A model generated the notes under the pieces. It saw nothing but the letters and a program-made list of their open reading frames with translations, ran no database searches and had not been told where the DNA came from. The position numbers were made by a program, and so were the translations under genes. Shown in pieces: positions 25,721 through 34,738 of a stretch of 64,000 nucleotides of DNA. Positions within the stretch are counted from its first letter, which is position 1. Each line of letters begins with the position of its first letter. The stretch is taken from NCBI GenBank assembly GCA_046349915.1, contig JAXMBL010000005.1:806001-870000 (forward strand). The letters are read 5' to 3'. The stretch comes from CAIXSC01 sp046349915. Its GTDB lineage: Bacteria > Planctomycetota > Planctomycetia > Pirellulales > Pirellulaceae.

Positions 25721-28700
25721 ATGTCGCGACTTCAACGAGTGGGAGCGGTTTGGAGTGAGCTCAACCAACATCGGTGGGCAAAAGTGTTGCTGGGATCAGC
25801 ACTCGCCGCCTCGCTGCTCGCTCTGATCATCTGGGGCGTGTGGGGACGAGGCGGCGGCATCTGGCTCGATGCCGAACGCGTGGGGCGACACGATGCCGCC
25901 ACGCTTTCGAAGCTGGGCAAGGATCTCAAACTGCTGCTCGAGTGGGATCCGCCCTTCGCCCAACTCGCGGCAAGCGAGACGTTGGCCGAGTGGATGCGAA
26001 TGCCGACCAATGCGTCCGCTCAACGCTGGGAAGAGTTGATTCGCAGCGACGGCCGCGAGTTCGCTCGCATCAACGGCATGGTCAATCTGCTGCGCAACGC
26101 CCCCTGTGCGGACGACCCCCGTGCGGACTTGGAAAAGTTGCAGAAGCTGGAGCAGGCGGAACTGGTCCGCGAACTGCATGGTCGTTTCCGGACGATCGCC
26201 GAACAACGCCGCGCCGCGAGCTTGGTGAAGATCGCCCAACTGCCCGAGCATCGCCTGCTGTTGGAACGTTGGCGAGTGTCCGCGGTTCCCGTGCCGTCGG
26301 CGGAAACCTCCCGCTGGCGGTCGCTCTGGGCGACCACTCCCGCGACCACTGTACGTTGGGCCGAGTCGTTGCGAACGGCGATTGAGCAACAGATTGAGCC
26401 GCTAGAGCAGTTGTATCGAGCGGCCGACGCGAAGGATGAAATCCGGCTGGGACAAGCGGGCGAAATGCAACTGGTGCTCAAGCGGCTCCTGGCCCGCGAC
26501 ACTCAACGACCAACCGTTGTTTACTCGGGCACTCGTACGCTTTCCGATTGGGAGCTATGGGTGCGTGCTCAAGCAAATCTGGATGGCGAGCAGGACGAGC
26601 AAGGGGCGAAGGTCGTCGCGGGTCAATTGCACGAGTGGGATACCGGGTTGCGACTGGTCTGCGTCCCGTGGACTCAGGCATCATCGGGCGTCAAAAACTT
26701 CCGGCCCATCTGGCCGCCCGACTCGCTGTCGGCGGGCTGCGAGTTGCCTCGGGTGAACGAGTTCCTGCGGGACTCGGGGCTGCCTCGATCATGGCTGGCC
26801 GCCAAAGCGACATTGCGAGCAACGGGCGATTGGGATCAACCTCGAGTTACTCTTCGTTTTGAGCTGGCGTCTCCACAGTTTCCCGATTGGCGGTCGGCAG
26901 TCGAGTGGGAAATGCCGCAATCGCAGGTATCCGACTGGCGTCAGCAAGTGGCTAAAGCGTCCCAAACGGCGCGGCAGAGTCTGCTCGACCATGTGTTGGG
27001 ACTGACCGAGTATTGCGGCTGCCCGGCGAAGTTCGAATCGATCCAGGGCGATGCTCGCGGCGTCCAGCTTACCCTGACGCATGCTCAATGGGGCGACTTG
27101 CGATTGTCGGGCGCGTTGGACGACGATGGCGAGTTGGATTGGCGACCTCTGCCACCGGTCGAAGACCGTTTGAAGCTGTGCGAACACTTAATCCGGGAGC
27201 GACCGGAATTGAAGCCGCACGCATCGCGGCTGGTGGTAACGGCCGTGAAGTTGGCGCCCGACCGTTCGGAAGTAGAAGTGCAGTGGAAACTGCGTCCGTT
27301 GCCTGGCGAGTCGAAAGAACCTGTCACGCTGGCTTGGAAGAGTGACACGAAAGCGACTCAGCCTTCGCCTGCGTCCAGTGTAGTTGGTGTGCCGAAGTCG
27401 TTGCCGCCACCGCCGCCTACCGTGGTCACTCCAACGCCTCCAGGTCAGCCACCCGCGACTCCCGACGCAATACGGCAAGCGGCCGAAGCTCACTTGGCTC
27501 GCGAATATCGGGTGTTGGGTAAAGCGCTGCGAGCGATGGTGGCGCCGGTAGAATCGGGCGTGGCGCTGCATCTGGCGCTGAAGATCTCCGACTGGCCCGA
27601 GCTATCGTTAGGGCCGGTGACGACGGCGACCGTCGCAGAAGTGCCGGGCCAGATCGATACGCTGTTGGGGCGAGAAACAGTGACCGCCGCGATCGACGAA
27701 CAATGGCATGATGCGAAGGGCCTGCTGAAACATGGTCGCTACGGTGAGATTCATAGCGAGCTGACCGACTGGGACCCACGCAAGGGTCGAGCGAAAATCC
27801 GCAGCGCCATCAACTTCCCCTACATCGGCTCGATCGATTGGGAAGAGAAGGCTGAGTCCCAGCTCGACGGCGCCTGGACCATGATGGACGAACTGGCGTT
27901 GTCTAACGAGCTGCGACCTGACGTGGATGAAGCGTTGACGAGCGCTCAGGAGGAGATGCTCAGTTGGATCGGGTTGGGCGGGGTGGGGCGCGTCGAAGTT
28001 GATCCGCAGGGGATTGAAGGAAATCGCTGGCTGACGATGAATCCGCCGAGAATCTCGCTCCGTTGCTGGGCGCGAGTGCCTTACTTGGGAGTGAAAGTGC
28101 AAGCGGGTCGCTGCTGGCTGGATGGCAGTGGACTGCACGCACCGAAAGAGTTGGGCGTGGCGATTCCGGGGACGATTACGCTGCCGTACTTTTCGTTGAG
28201 CGAACCCTCGATTGCGTTGGGGCTGGGTGAACGTTCGCTAAACCTGGCGGGCAAAGTCACGCCGCCTTCACCGCCCGGACCGGTCAATCCCTGGCTCGAT
28301 GTCGGCTACACCGAACTCGCCGTGGGCGGCGAGTTGCATAAGGAAGGCTGGAAGGCGCCGAAGCTGCGCGGCACGGGCGATCTGGCGGTCGCGGGTTCGA
28401 CCAACTTGGCGCACGGCGGCTTGGGGGTCGATTTCAGCAAGGGAGACATTGATGGCGACTTTCTCGCGCGAGCACCGCTGCCGGGCATGGACACCGTCCC
28501 CGCGCGACTCGACGGGAAACTCGCTTATCGCGGCGATGCGGGCTCGTTCGACATGGGAGGTCGCGGCACCGTGTTCAGCCAAGAGGTCGCGAACTTGAAC
28601 TTCTTGATGGGCGAGAAGAACGCCCAGGAAGAACGGCCGTTTGACTTAACGGGTCGAGTGCGAGTTCCCTATGTCGCCTCGCTGACCGTCAAGGGAGACG

Positions 28701-30280
28701 CCGCGAAGAAGATGGATCGATTCACTTTACGAGGCAAAGGGAGTTCGGGCCCGTTCACTTGCCGCTTCACCGCGACCGAAGATGGAGTGGAGACCGAGAC
28801 AGGCGTGGAGAACGGCAAGGGAGGCACCACTTATGTCGACGAATGGGACCCGTCGCTGGCGACGTTGAACTTGCCCGATCCCGAACCGAACCAACCGGAA
28901 CCCACCACGGCCTTGCGGCAGTTGGCGCAGAGTGCGCCGCAACGACCCGCGACCGAGGCGGAACTGAGATTTGCCGCCTCGCGTCATTCGGTGACGAAAG
29001 ATCCCGACGAACAGAGCGGACCTCGGCCGGACGTGCGCGTGTCGGATACTCCTCCGCGAGCGTATCGCGAATATGGACGCAGTGCGTTCAAGTACGATGG
29101 CAGCACATTGGTCGTGAGCACGGACGATGGACGAGTGCTCTGTCGCATTCCGGCGGAGCACCGAGCAGGGATCGATATCAATGGCTCGGGACTCTCGCTC
29201 GTCACGGAATGGGCCGCGGGCGGAGGCGGGGAGATCTTGTTCGGTCAGATCGATCAAGGGAAGTGGCTGCGGATCAGTTACGCGCAGGATCAGTCGAGCC
29301 GGCCGTCCAGTGTTCGCACGCTCGAATCGTTGGGCATTGTCAACTCTCGAGTCGATGCGTCGTTGGCCGACTTTAAGCGTCGTCGCGAGTTGCCGTGGCG
29401 CATCCTGAAAGTGGCCTTTGAGCTGGGAGTGTTGCGGTCAGCGGGACAAGGCGATGTGCTGAGTCCACAGCGGTTGGCCCATCCCGATCAGTTAGACGGC
29501 TATGCGTTTGAAGTTCCGCCTCGCGCGGATCGAGCCGAGAGCTTGCCTCCGAATCGCCGTTGGCTGTGGTTTGACGAGGGCGTGATCCAGTCGATCGATT
29601 TGGCCTCGCCATGGGTGGATCGCGAGTGGGAGAGCCGAGCGGACTTTTTGCAAGCGGTGCGTGAGGGCGAACGGGGCCTGCGAGCTCACCTGCAACGTCC
29701 CGTGCTCGTGGCGACCTTAGCGGCGGTCAAGCCGCCCGATACAGCGTGGAATGAATGGGTATTCGGTTGGGTGGTTCAGCGTCGTAAGGACCTCGCTCAC
29801 GATCATCTCGTCTGGCGAACTCGCGAAGGTTGGCGACAGTTGGAACTTGCGGACCACTCGCTTGCCGACGACGACCTGTATTCGCGCGGACAAGCGTTCG
29901 CTCGGCTGGCCTGGCGGACGCCCACGCTTTCCGGCCGACTCGGTTGGGTCGGCGCCGCGGGACTATTCGTCGACGACGATACTCGATTTTGGCTGATCGC
30001 GGATCGTGGACTCGATCCGCCGGAAGGGGAATCATTGTCGCGGGCGGGTTGGATTGACTGGACGGGCGAGCATGCGAGGTTTCTCCCGCGAGCGTGGCAG
30101 AATCGCGAATCGCGCCGGTTGGTGCAGGTTGAGCAATTGGCTCAAGCGGTGCTGCGCGACTGGGAGAACGTCCGACGAGAACCCGATGACTTTGCCGTCC
30201 ATCCACTCGGCCTCTTGATGCTCGCCGGCAAGGAAGAACGCGAGCAGAAATCGCCGTCACAACCAGTTGCAGCTCCTTGA
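25721..30280 (+). CDS. Very large membrane-anchored protein of unknown function
   Basis: 1519 residues. A short basic N-terminus (about 20 residues) is followed by one membrane helix (about residues 21-43, VLLGSALAASLLALIIWGVW), so the remaining 1475 residues should lie outside the cytoplasm. A helical N-terminal part (SKLGKDLKLLLEWDPPFAQL, LQKLEQAELVRELHGRFRTI) leads to repeated alpha/beta segments of about 100 residues, a Pro-rich linker near residue 560 (PPPPPTVVTPTPPGQPP), then a beta-rich region rich in Gly and Asp (YTELAVGGELHKEGWKAPKL, ARLDGKLAYRGDAGSFDMGG), somewhat like AsmA-type repeats. I do not recognise a family. Ten bases separate it from the ExbB/MotA-like gene, so they form one operon. 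Confidence 0.85.
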   Translation: MSRLQRVGAVWSELNQHRWAKVLLGSALAASLLALIIWGVWGRGGGIWLDAERVGRHDAATLSKLGKDLKLLLEWDPPFAQLAASETLAEWMRMPTNASAQRWEELIRSDGREFARINGMVNLLRNAPCADDPRADLEKLQKLEQAELVRELHGRFRTIAEQRRAASLVKIAQLPEHRLLLERWRVSAVPVPSAETSRWRSLWATTPATTVRWAESLRTAIEQQIEPLEQLYRAADAKDEIRLGQAGEMQLVLKRLLARDTQRPTVVYSGTRTLSDWELWVRAQANLDGEQDEQGAKVVAGQLHEWDTGLRLVCVPWTQASSGVKNFRPIWPPDSLSAGCELPRVNEFLRDSGLPRSWLAAKATLRATGDWDQPRVTLRFELASPQFPDWRSAVEWEMPQSQVSDWRQQVAKASQTARQSLLDHVLGLTEYCGCPAKFESIQGDARGVQLTLTHAQWGDLRLSGALDDDGELDWRPLPPVEDRLKLCEHLIRERPELKPHASRLVVTAVKLAPDRSEVEVQWKLRPLPGESKEPVTLAWKSDTKATQPSPASSVVGVPKSLPPPPPTVVTPTPPGQPPATPDAIRQAAEAHLAREYRVLGKALRAMVAPVESGVALHLALKISDWPELSLGPVTTATVAEVPGQIDTLLGRETVTAAIDEQWHDAKGLLKHGRYGEIHSELTDWDPRKGRAKIRSAINFPYIGSIDWEEKAESQLDGAWTMMDELALSNELRPDVDEALTSAQEEMLSWIGLGGVGRVEVDPQGIEGNRWLTMNPPRISLRCWARVPYLGVKVQAGRCWLDGSGLHAPKELGVAIPGTITLPYFSLSEPSIALGLGERSLNLAGKVTPPSPPGPVNPWLDVGYTELAVGGELHKEGWKAPKLRGTGDLAVAGSTNLAHGGLGVDFSKGDIDGDFLARAPLPGMDTVPARLDGKLAYRGDAGSFDMGGRGTVFSQEVANLNFLMGEKNAQEERPFDLTGRVRVPYVASLTVKGDAAKKMDRFTLRGKGSSGPFTCRFTATEDGVETETGVENGKGGTTYVDEWDPSLATLNLPDPEPNQPEPTTALRQLAQSAPQRPATEAELRFAASRHSVTKDPDEQSGPRPDVRVSDTPPRAYREYGRSAFKYDGSTLVVSTDDGRVLCRIPAEHRAGIDINGSGLSLVTEWAAGGGGEILFGQIDQGKWLRISYAQDQSSRPSSVRTLESLGIVNSRVDASLADFKRRRELPWRILKVAFELGVLRSAGQGDVLSPQRLAHPDQLDGYAFEVPPRADRAESLPPNRRWLWFDEGVIQSIDLASPWVDREWESRADFLQAVREGERGLRAHLQRPVLVATLAAVKPPDTAWNEWVFGWVVQRRKDLAHDHLVWRTREGWRQLELADHSLADDDLYSRGQAFARLAWRTPTLSGRLGWVGAAGLFVDDDTRFWLIADRGLDPPEGESLSRAGWIDWTGEHARFLPRAWQNRESRRLVQVEQLAQAVLRDWENVRREPDDFAVHPLGLLMLAGKEEREQKSPSQPVAAP

Positions 30281-30290
30281 GAGAGGCGTC

Positions 30291-31553
30291 ATGAACGACA
30301 CTAACGTACATACCAGTTCGACTCATCGCGGCGGGCCCGAGTCGCTCGCGACCGCGCGCCATCGTTGGGGTCGAGCATTATGCCGTTCGACCGCTGCGAT
30401 CGATCGCTCGGGCATTACTCCGCTCTTGGCACTGCAAGCGCTGCTGCTGACGTTGATGACCTACGCGGTGGCGAACACTTGGTTGCTGTGGAAAATCGAT
30501 GGGGCGTATCACGGGTCGGCGCTCGCTTGGTTGGGAAACGTTCCCGCGGACGAACGCATCGAGCGAGTTTGCGAGTTGGTGCGAGCGAAGCGCTCGTTGA
30601 AGTCTCATTCGTTGCTACAGAGCGTGTTTCAGTCGGACGCGCCATCGAGTCAGCAGTTGGCGCAATTGATCGATGGGATTGCCTCATCGTCCGATGGCGA
30701 TACGGCTCGTCGAGCGCGAATGCGAACGTGGATCTTGGGAAATGTGAGCGGCTGGCGGTTTCTGGTTCTCTCGGCGGACCCGATTACGGGGACGGAGTTG
30801 ATTCAGCGCATCGAGCGAGAAGACGCTGCGTGGAAGCATAAACTGGATGGTCAGAAAGATCAGGCGGCCGACCTGCGCGAGTTTCTTGTTGGCTTCTCCG
30901 ATCTCGTCATCCAACAAACTCGACCCGCGATCCGTAATCTGCAACGAATCAATGGCTGGATTCAGTGGCTGACGGTGTATGTGACGTGGATTGTGTTGGT
31001 GGCCGCGGCGCAACGAGCTTTCATGCTCGCGACGCTCGACGCCAAGGGCTGGTTCGCGCCGCGTTCGGGCGACGCCCTGCGAGTGTCGGTGGCTCACCGG
31101 TTGTTTGACCGAGTGCTGGGCTGGACGCGGCAGGGACGCGATGGAGCGGCTTCGGGAAATGCGGCGGGCGATGGCGCGGGGGCGCAGGGACAGATTCCCC
31201 CGCTGTACGACGGAGCGACTCAGGCGACCGAATTCTTGGGGCAGCATCAATTGCCCGAACTGTTGGACCGACAAGTCTACGGTCCCTACTCGTTCTTGTT
31301 GGGACTCTTGCCATCGCTGGGCTTCATCGGCACGGTCTATGGCATGGGGGACGCGTTGTTGTCGGCGGATGGTCTATTCCAAGCCCAGGATAAAGGGGCG
31401 GCGATCTCGGAGATCACCACGCATCTGGGGTTCGCGTTCGACACGACTTTGGTGGCGCTGCTGGCGGGAATCGTGGCGAGTGCGATCGTGGTGCGGCTGA
31501 GAGTTTGGGAAAACCACCTGTGGCAATTGGCGGAACGTTCGCAGCCCGTTTAG
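30291..31553 (+). CDS. MotA/TolQ/ExbB-type proton channel protein
   Basis: 420 residues; start at 30291 with GAGAGG upstream. Four membrane helices are predicted: near residues 40-65 (TPLLALQALLLTLMTYAVAN), 225-250 (WIQWLTVYVTWIVLVAAAQR), 340-360 and 380-405. The last two carry the family signature: YGPYSFLLGLLPSLGFIGTV then YGMGDAL, and GFAFDTTLVALLAGIVASAI. In the family these helices line a proton path that drives a rotor around a pair of MotB/ExbD/TolR helices. The loop between helices 1 and 2 is large (about 150 residues), and a Gly/Ala-rich insert precedes helix 3. Two partner-like genes follow directly, so the set resembles a stator unit. Confidence 0.88.
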   Translation: MNDTNVHTSSTHRGGPESLATARHRWGRALCRSTAAIDRSGITPLLALQALLLTLMTYAVANTWLLWKIDGAYHGSALAWLGNVPADERIERVCELVRAKRSLKSHSLLQSVFQSDAPSSQQLAQLIDGIASSSDGDTARRARMRTWILGNVSGWRFLVLSADPITGTELIQRIEREDAAWKHKLDGQKDQAADLREFLVGFSDLVIQQTRPAIRNLQRINGWIQWLTVYVTWIVLVAAAQRAFMLATLDAKGWFAPRSGDALRVSVAHRLFDRVLGWTRQGRDGAASGNAAGDGAGAQGQIPPLYDGATQATEFLGQHQLPELLDRQVYGPYSFLLGLLPSLGFIGTVYGMGDALLSADGLFQAQDKGAAISEITTHLGFAFDTTLVALLAGIVASAIVVRLRVWENHLWQLAERSQPV

Positions 31554-31563
31554 GACGTTGGCA

Positions 31564-32073
31564 ATGATCCAAGATGATTCTCAACCGAGTGCCGACTTGG
31601 GGCTCGCCTTTGTCGATGTCATCACCAATGGACTGGGCGCCATGCTGGTGCTGTTCTTCGTGGTGGTGATGGTGCAAGGGAGTTTGGAGTGGAGTGCGTC
31701 GGCCGAATCGCCGACTCGCGGGGATCTGCCCGAGGCCGATCCGTGGGTGCTGTTGGTTCAGACCGCGACTCCAGTGTTCGATGTGACGGCGGAGAAAGAT
31801 GTCTGGCGGAGCTCGGGCTGGTCCGACGGTTCGTTATCGGATCGGCGCGGACAGCAGTGGGACTGGGGCGAGTCGCACGCGGTGCTGGTGACGCCTCGTC
31901 CACCGGGCGCGGGAGCATCGCTGGATCTGCAAGTGCGAGCGGGCGGCGGCGAGATGCAAGTTGAGTTGCATCATGGGAAGCGGCATTCGACAAGGACCGT
32001 ATCACTTCCCGCCGAGGGAGGCTGGGTGAATGTTTGGCCGTGGCCGGGAGAGTCGGGAGAAAATGTGCGATGA
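31564..32073 (+). CDS. Short ExbD/MotB-like single-helix protein 1
   Basis: 169 residues; ATG at 31564, ten bases after the channel gene. An N-terminal tail of about 13 residues precedes one membrane helix, LAFVDVITNGLGAMLVLFFV, with an acidic residue (Asp18) at its cytoplasmic end, the position where MotB, ExbD and TolR carry the proton-binding Asp. The outside domain of about 125 residues is probably beta-rich (TPVFDVTAEKDVWRSSGWSD, GASLDLQVRAGGGEMQVELH) and shows no OmpA-like peptidoglycan motif. The role as channel partner is inferred from the operon and this helix. The stop overlaps the start of the next gene. Confidence 0.75.
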   Translation: MIQDDSQPSADLGLAFVDVITNGLGAMLVLFFVVVMVQGSLEWSASAESPTRGDLPEADPWVLLVQTATPVFDVTAEKDVWRSSGWSDGSLSDRRGQQWDWGESHAVLVTPRPPGAGASLDLQVRAGGGEMQVELHHGKRHSTRTVSLPAEGGWVNVWPWPGESGENVR

Positions 32074-32630
32074 ACGCTTCGCGATATCTCTCGTATCTCG
32101 ACTTGATGTGCTGCGGGTTCGGCGGCGCCGTGCTGATGTTCCTGATTGTGGCTTCGTCGCGCCCCGAGCAGCGACCGACCGATCAGATCCTGGTGGTCCG
32201 TTGCCGAACCGACTGGGAGCGAGCGGGCATGGGTTCGGGTCAAAGCGAGCTGCCTTTGGCGAGGGCGGAAGTGGGAATTGAATATCGTCGAGCGGGCGAT
32301 TTGGCGTGGCGTCGAGGCAGGCCGGGCGAGGGAGCGGGCGAGGTGTCGGTTTTCGCGGCTCCTTCGCGAGATGGATCGGGGACAGAAACGGTGATGGTTT
32401 GGCGTCAGCCGACGCGGGGTCGGTGGGAGTTTCGGCCATACTTGGTTGACTTCCCGTCGATGAACCGCCGGTCGGTAGGACAAACGGCGCCGAGTGAAGG
32501 CCGAGAGCCGACCACCGTTCCGGTCAAACTGGACGCCTTGGGTCGCCGGTTACGATTGGAGGGCGAGTCGGCCAGTCAGTTACGGCTGCCGGGAGAAACA
32601 GGCGCCACGCTTCAAGTCGTTCTGTTGTAG
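32070..32630 (+). CDS. Short ExbD/MotB-like single-helix protein 2
   Basis: 186 residues; start at 32070, where ATG overlaps the TGA of the preceding gene, with GGGAGA upstream. The N-terminal helix YLDLMCCGFGGAVLMFLIVA again carries an Asp (Asp11) at its cytoplasmic end, in the same register as the D-V-I-T-N-G-L-G of its neighbour, so the two are likely diverged copies. The outside domain of about 150 residues is not recognised (ILVVRCRTDWERAGMGSGQS, FRPYLVDFPSMNRRSVGQTA). ExbB/TolQ rings hold a dimer of such helices, so a heterodimer of proteins 1 and 2 is a natural guess. It closes the operon. Confidence 0.75.
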   Translation: MNASRYLSYLDLMCCGFGGAVLMFLIVASSRPEQRPTDQILVVRCRTDWERAGMGSGQSELPLARAEVGIEYRRAGDLAWRRGRPGEGAGEVSVFAAPSRDGSGTETVMVWRQPTRGRWEFRPYLVDFPSMNRRSVGQTAPSEGREPTTVPVKLDALGRRLRLEGESASQLRLPGETGATLQVVLL

Positions 32631-32924
32631 AGCGTCCTGGTTCACAGGCTAGCGAAATTCCTCGCAGCGTTAGCCGCCACGGGGCACGGCAACCACCTTT
32701 CGGGCCGCGACGCTAACCCCAATGCCGAAAACAAGATTTTCACCTCCCCAGCCATCAAACTCTCGCCCCCAGCTTCACAAGCACCGTGCCCCACCCCAGC
32801 ATCCATCCCCCACCCCATCCACCCCTCCCATCTCTTCCATGTCCATTCCGTGCAATTCCGTGGCCCCCCCTACATCCGACAACTTCCCTGGCTGAATCTC
32901 ACCGAGGTTGGACGAGAACTGGCC
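32631..32924. other. Intergenic sequence, pyrimidine-rich, no gene seen
   Basis: After the last gene of the channel operon the sequence has short GTTAGC/GCTAAC arms (32669-32717), too weak to call a terminator, then about 150 bp very rich in C and T (CACCCCATCCACCCCTCCCA). No coding frame, RNA or convincing terminator is visible. Confidence 0.5.
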
Positions 32925-32952
32925 TTGCAACGAATCCGGACGGATCTATAAT
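32925..32952 (+). promoter_or_regulatory. Strong sigma-70-type promoter
   Basis: -35 TTGCAA (32925-32930) and -10 TATAAT (32947-32952), spaced 16 bp. Transcription would begin near 32959, about 138 bases before tRNA-Gly. It is the best match to the standard consensus upstream of the tRNA and tig, and probably serves them. Confidence 0.6.
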
Positions 32953-33096
32953 CCCCTTGTTGACCGTGGCGCAGCTGGAGCTGGCTTCGTAGACAAGAGG
33001 GCTTTGAACTTGGGAAGCGAACACGTTCGCGACTCGACAAAAGGCCGGGGGCTTGTCCGGGGCGAGAATAACCAGTGAGATGGCGGCGGTTGCGAA

Positions 33097-33169
33097 GCGG
33101 GTGTAGCTCAGTTGGTAGAGCACCACGTTGCCAACGTGGTTGTCGTGGGTTCGAATCCCATCACCCGCT
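33097..33169 (+). tRNA. tRNA-Gly (GCC)
   Basis: A full cloverleaf can be drawn. The acceptor arms are GCGGGTG and CACCCGC, with T as discriminator base. The D arm is GCTC...GAGC. The anticodon arm is CCACG-TTGCCAA-CGTGG with anticodon GCC. The T arm is GTGGG-TTCGAAT-CCCAT. Length is 73 bases; the CCA end is not encoded. A T-run (TTTTTT, 33171-33176) follows at once and may end a fraction of transcripts. Confidence 0.97.
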
Positions 33170-33250
33170 CTTTTTTATTGGTAGACAACTTATTGGGTCG
33201 ACCGTAACCGACGGCGACCGACTCTCCGAGAGACGACCTGGAAAAGTAGC

Positions 33251-34738
33251 ATGAGCGCGGACACGGAAACTCCGGAAGCGGCGGAAACAGCAGAGAATCA
33301 GCGATTGAATCTGTCGGTCAAGGTCGACAACCGGAGTGCGTGCGAGCGGCATGTCACGGTCACGGTGGCCCGCGAGGACATCGACCGTTATCTGAAGAAG
33401 GCCTATGACGAGATCAAGGGCAAGGCGGAAGTGCCTGGATTTCGTCCGGGGCGAGCGCCGCGGCGGCTGGTTGAATCGCGATTCCGCGAGCATGTGCGCG
33501 ACCAGGTCAAGGGTTCGCTGCTCATGGACAGCATGGCGCAGTTGAGCGACGATCAGGTATTCACGGCGATCGGCGAGCCCGATTTTGATGTGAACGCGAT
33601 TGATCTGCCGGAAGAGGGTGCGCTGACCTTCGAATTCAATATCGAAGTTCGCCCTGAGTTCGATATGCCGAACTGGGAAGGGTTGGAACTGAACCGCCAG
33701 ACGCACTCGTTCGCGGACGAGGATGTGACTCGGCACCTGAACCGGTTGCTCGAGCGACATTCGAACAAGGAGCCGGTGGCGGACGCGGCGGCCGACGAAG
33801 ATTACTTGACGGTCAACCTGACGGTGACGCACAACGGCGTGGTCGTCCATCAGGAGACCGAGCAGGAAGTGCGGGTTCGTCCGCAGTTGAGCTTCGCGGA
33901 TGCGGTGGTCGACGGTTTCGACAAGGTGGCCATTGGTGCTCAACCGGGCCAGAAGTTTGAAGTCGAGGCCAAGATTTCGGGCGAATCACACAACGAGGCG
34001 CTCCGAGGCCAGACAGTGAAGGTCGAATTCGAAGTGCTGGACGTCAAGCGTCTGGTGCCGCCCGAATTGACTCCGGCGTTCTTGCAAGATATTGGCGGAT
34101 TTGAGAGCGAATCGCAGCTCCGCGACATGGTGCGAGCGGAGATGGAGCGACAGTTCAAGTTCCATCAGCAGCGCTCGATTCGCCAGCAGATTACATCCAT
34201 CCTGACGCGAGGCGCCAACTGGGCTCTGCCACCCACGTTGCTGCGTCGCCAGACTCGACGCGAAGTCGATCGCTTGGTGCTCGAACTGCAATCGGCCGGG
34301 TTTAGCGCCGAGCAGATTCGCGAGCATTCGAATCGTTTGACTCAGAATTCGCTGGCGAACACCGAGTTGGCGTTGAAGGAACACTTTATCCTCGAGCGAA
34401 TCGCGGAAGATCAGAAGATCGAAGCGGAAGCGGGGGATTACGAGACGGAAATCGAGTTGATTGCGGAACAGAACGACGAGCCGCCTCGTCGCGTCCGTGC
34501 TCGCCTTGAAAAGCGCGGCTTGATGGATACTCTCCGCAATCAGATTATCGAGCGGAAGGCGATCGAGTTGATTACGAGCAAGGCGACGTTCGTCGAGACG
34601 CCGTTCAAGCCGAATCGCGAGTCGACTTATGCGATCGACGTGCAGTTGAGCGGTGCGGGGAACGAAGAGGCGATCCCCGAGGCGAAGCACGGGGGCGAAG
34701 CGGGCCCGATCCCGAACAGCCCGGATATTCGCAAGTAG
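33251..34738 (+). CDS. tig: Trigger factor (ribosome-associated chaperone)
   Basis: 495 residues, slightly longer than usual because of an acidic N-terminal tail of about 18 residues. It binds near the ribosome exit tunnel and shields nascent chains. The ribosome-binding loop is clear (KGKAEVPGFRPGRAPRRLVE, the GFRxGxxP signature). The PPIase-like middle domain (about 170-260) has EDYLTVNLTVTHNGVVVHQE and FADAVVDGFDKVAIGAQPGQ; the helical C-terminal domain follows with ALKEHFILERIAEDQKIEAE. Two clpP genes come next, as tig-clpP is a common order in bacteria. The start ATG at 33251 is 82 bp after the tRNA. Confidence 0.95.
   Translation: MSADTETPEAAETAENQRLNLSVKVDNRSACERHVTVTVAREDIDRYLKKAYDEIKGKAEVPGFRPGRAPRRLVESRFREHVRDQVKGSLLMDSMAQLSDDQVFTAIGEPDFDVNAIDLPEEGALTFEFNIEVRPEFDMPNWEGLELNRQTHSFADEDVTRHLNRLLERHSNKEPVADAAADEDYLTVNLTVTHNGVVVHQETEQEVRVRPQLSFADAVVDGFDKVAIGAQPGQKFEVEAKISGESHNEALRGQTVKVEFEVLDVKRLVPPELTPAFLQDIGGFESESQLRDMVRAEMERQFKFHQQRSIRQQITSILTRGANWALPPTLLRRQTRREVDRLVLELQSAGFSAEQIREHSNRLTQNSLANTELALKEHFILERIAEDQKIEAEAGDYETEIELIAEQNDEPPRRVRARLEKRGLMDTLRNQIIERKAIELITSKATFVETPFKPNRESTYAIDVQLSGAGNEEAIPEAKHGGEAGPIPNSPDIRK

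Noticed and set aside
25433..32630. Zorya defence system
   Set aside because: The channel and small helix proteins recall ZorA/ZorB, but no helicase, ZorC or ZorE-like nuclease is present and the partners lack an OmpA-like domain.
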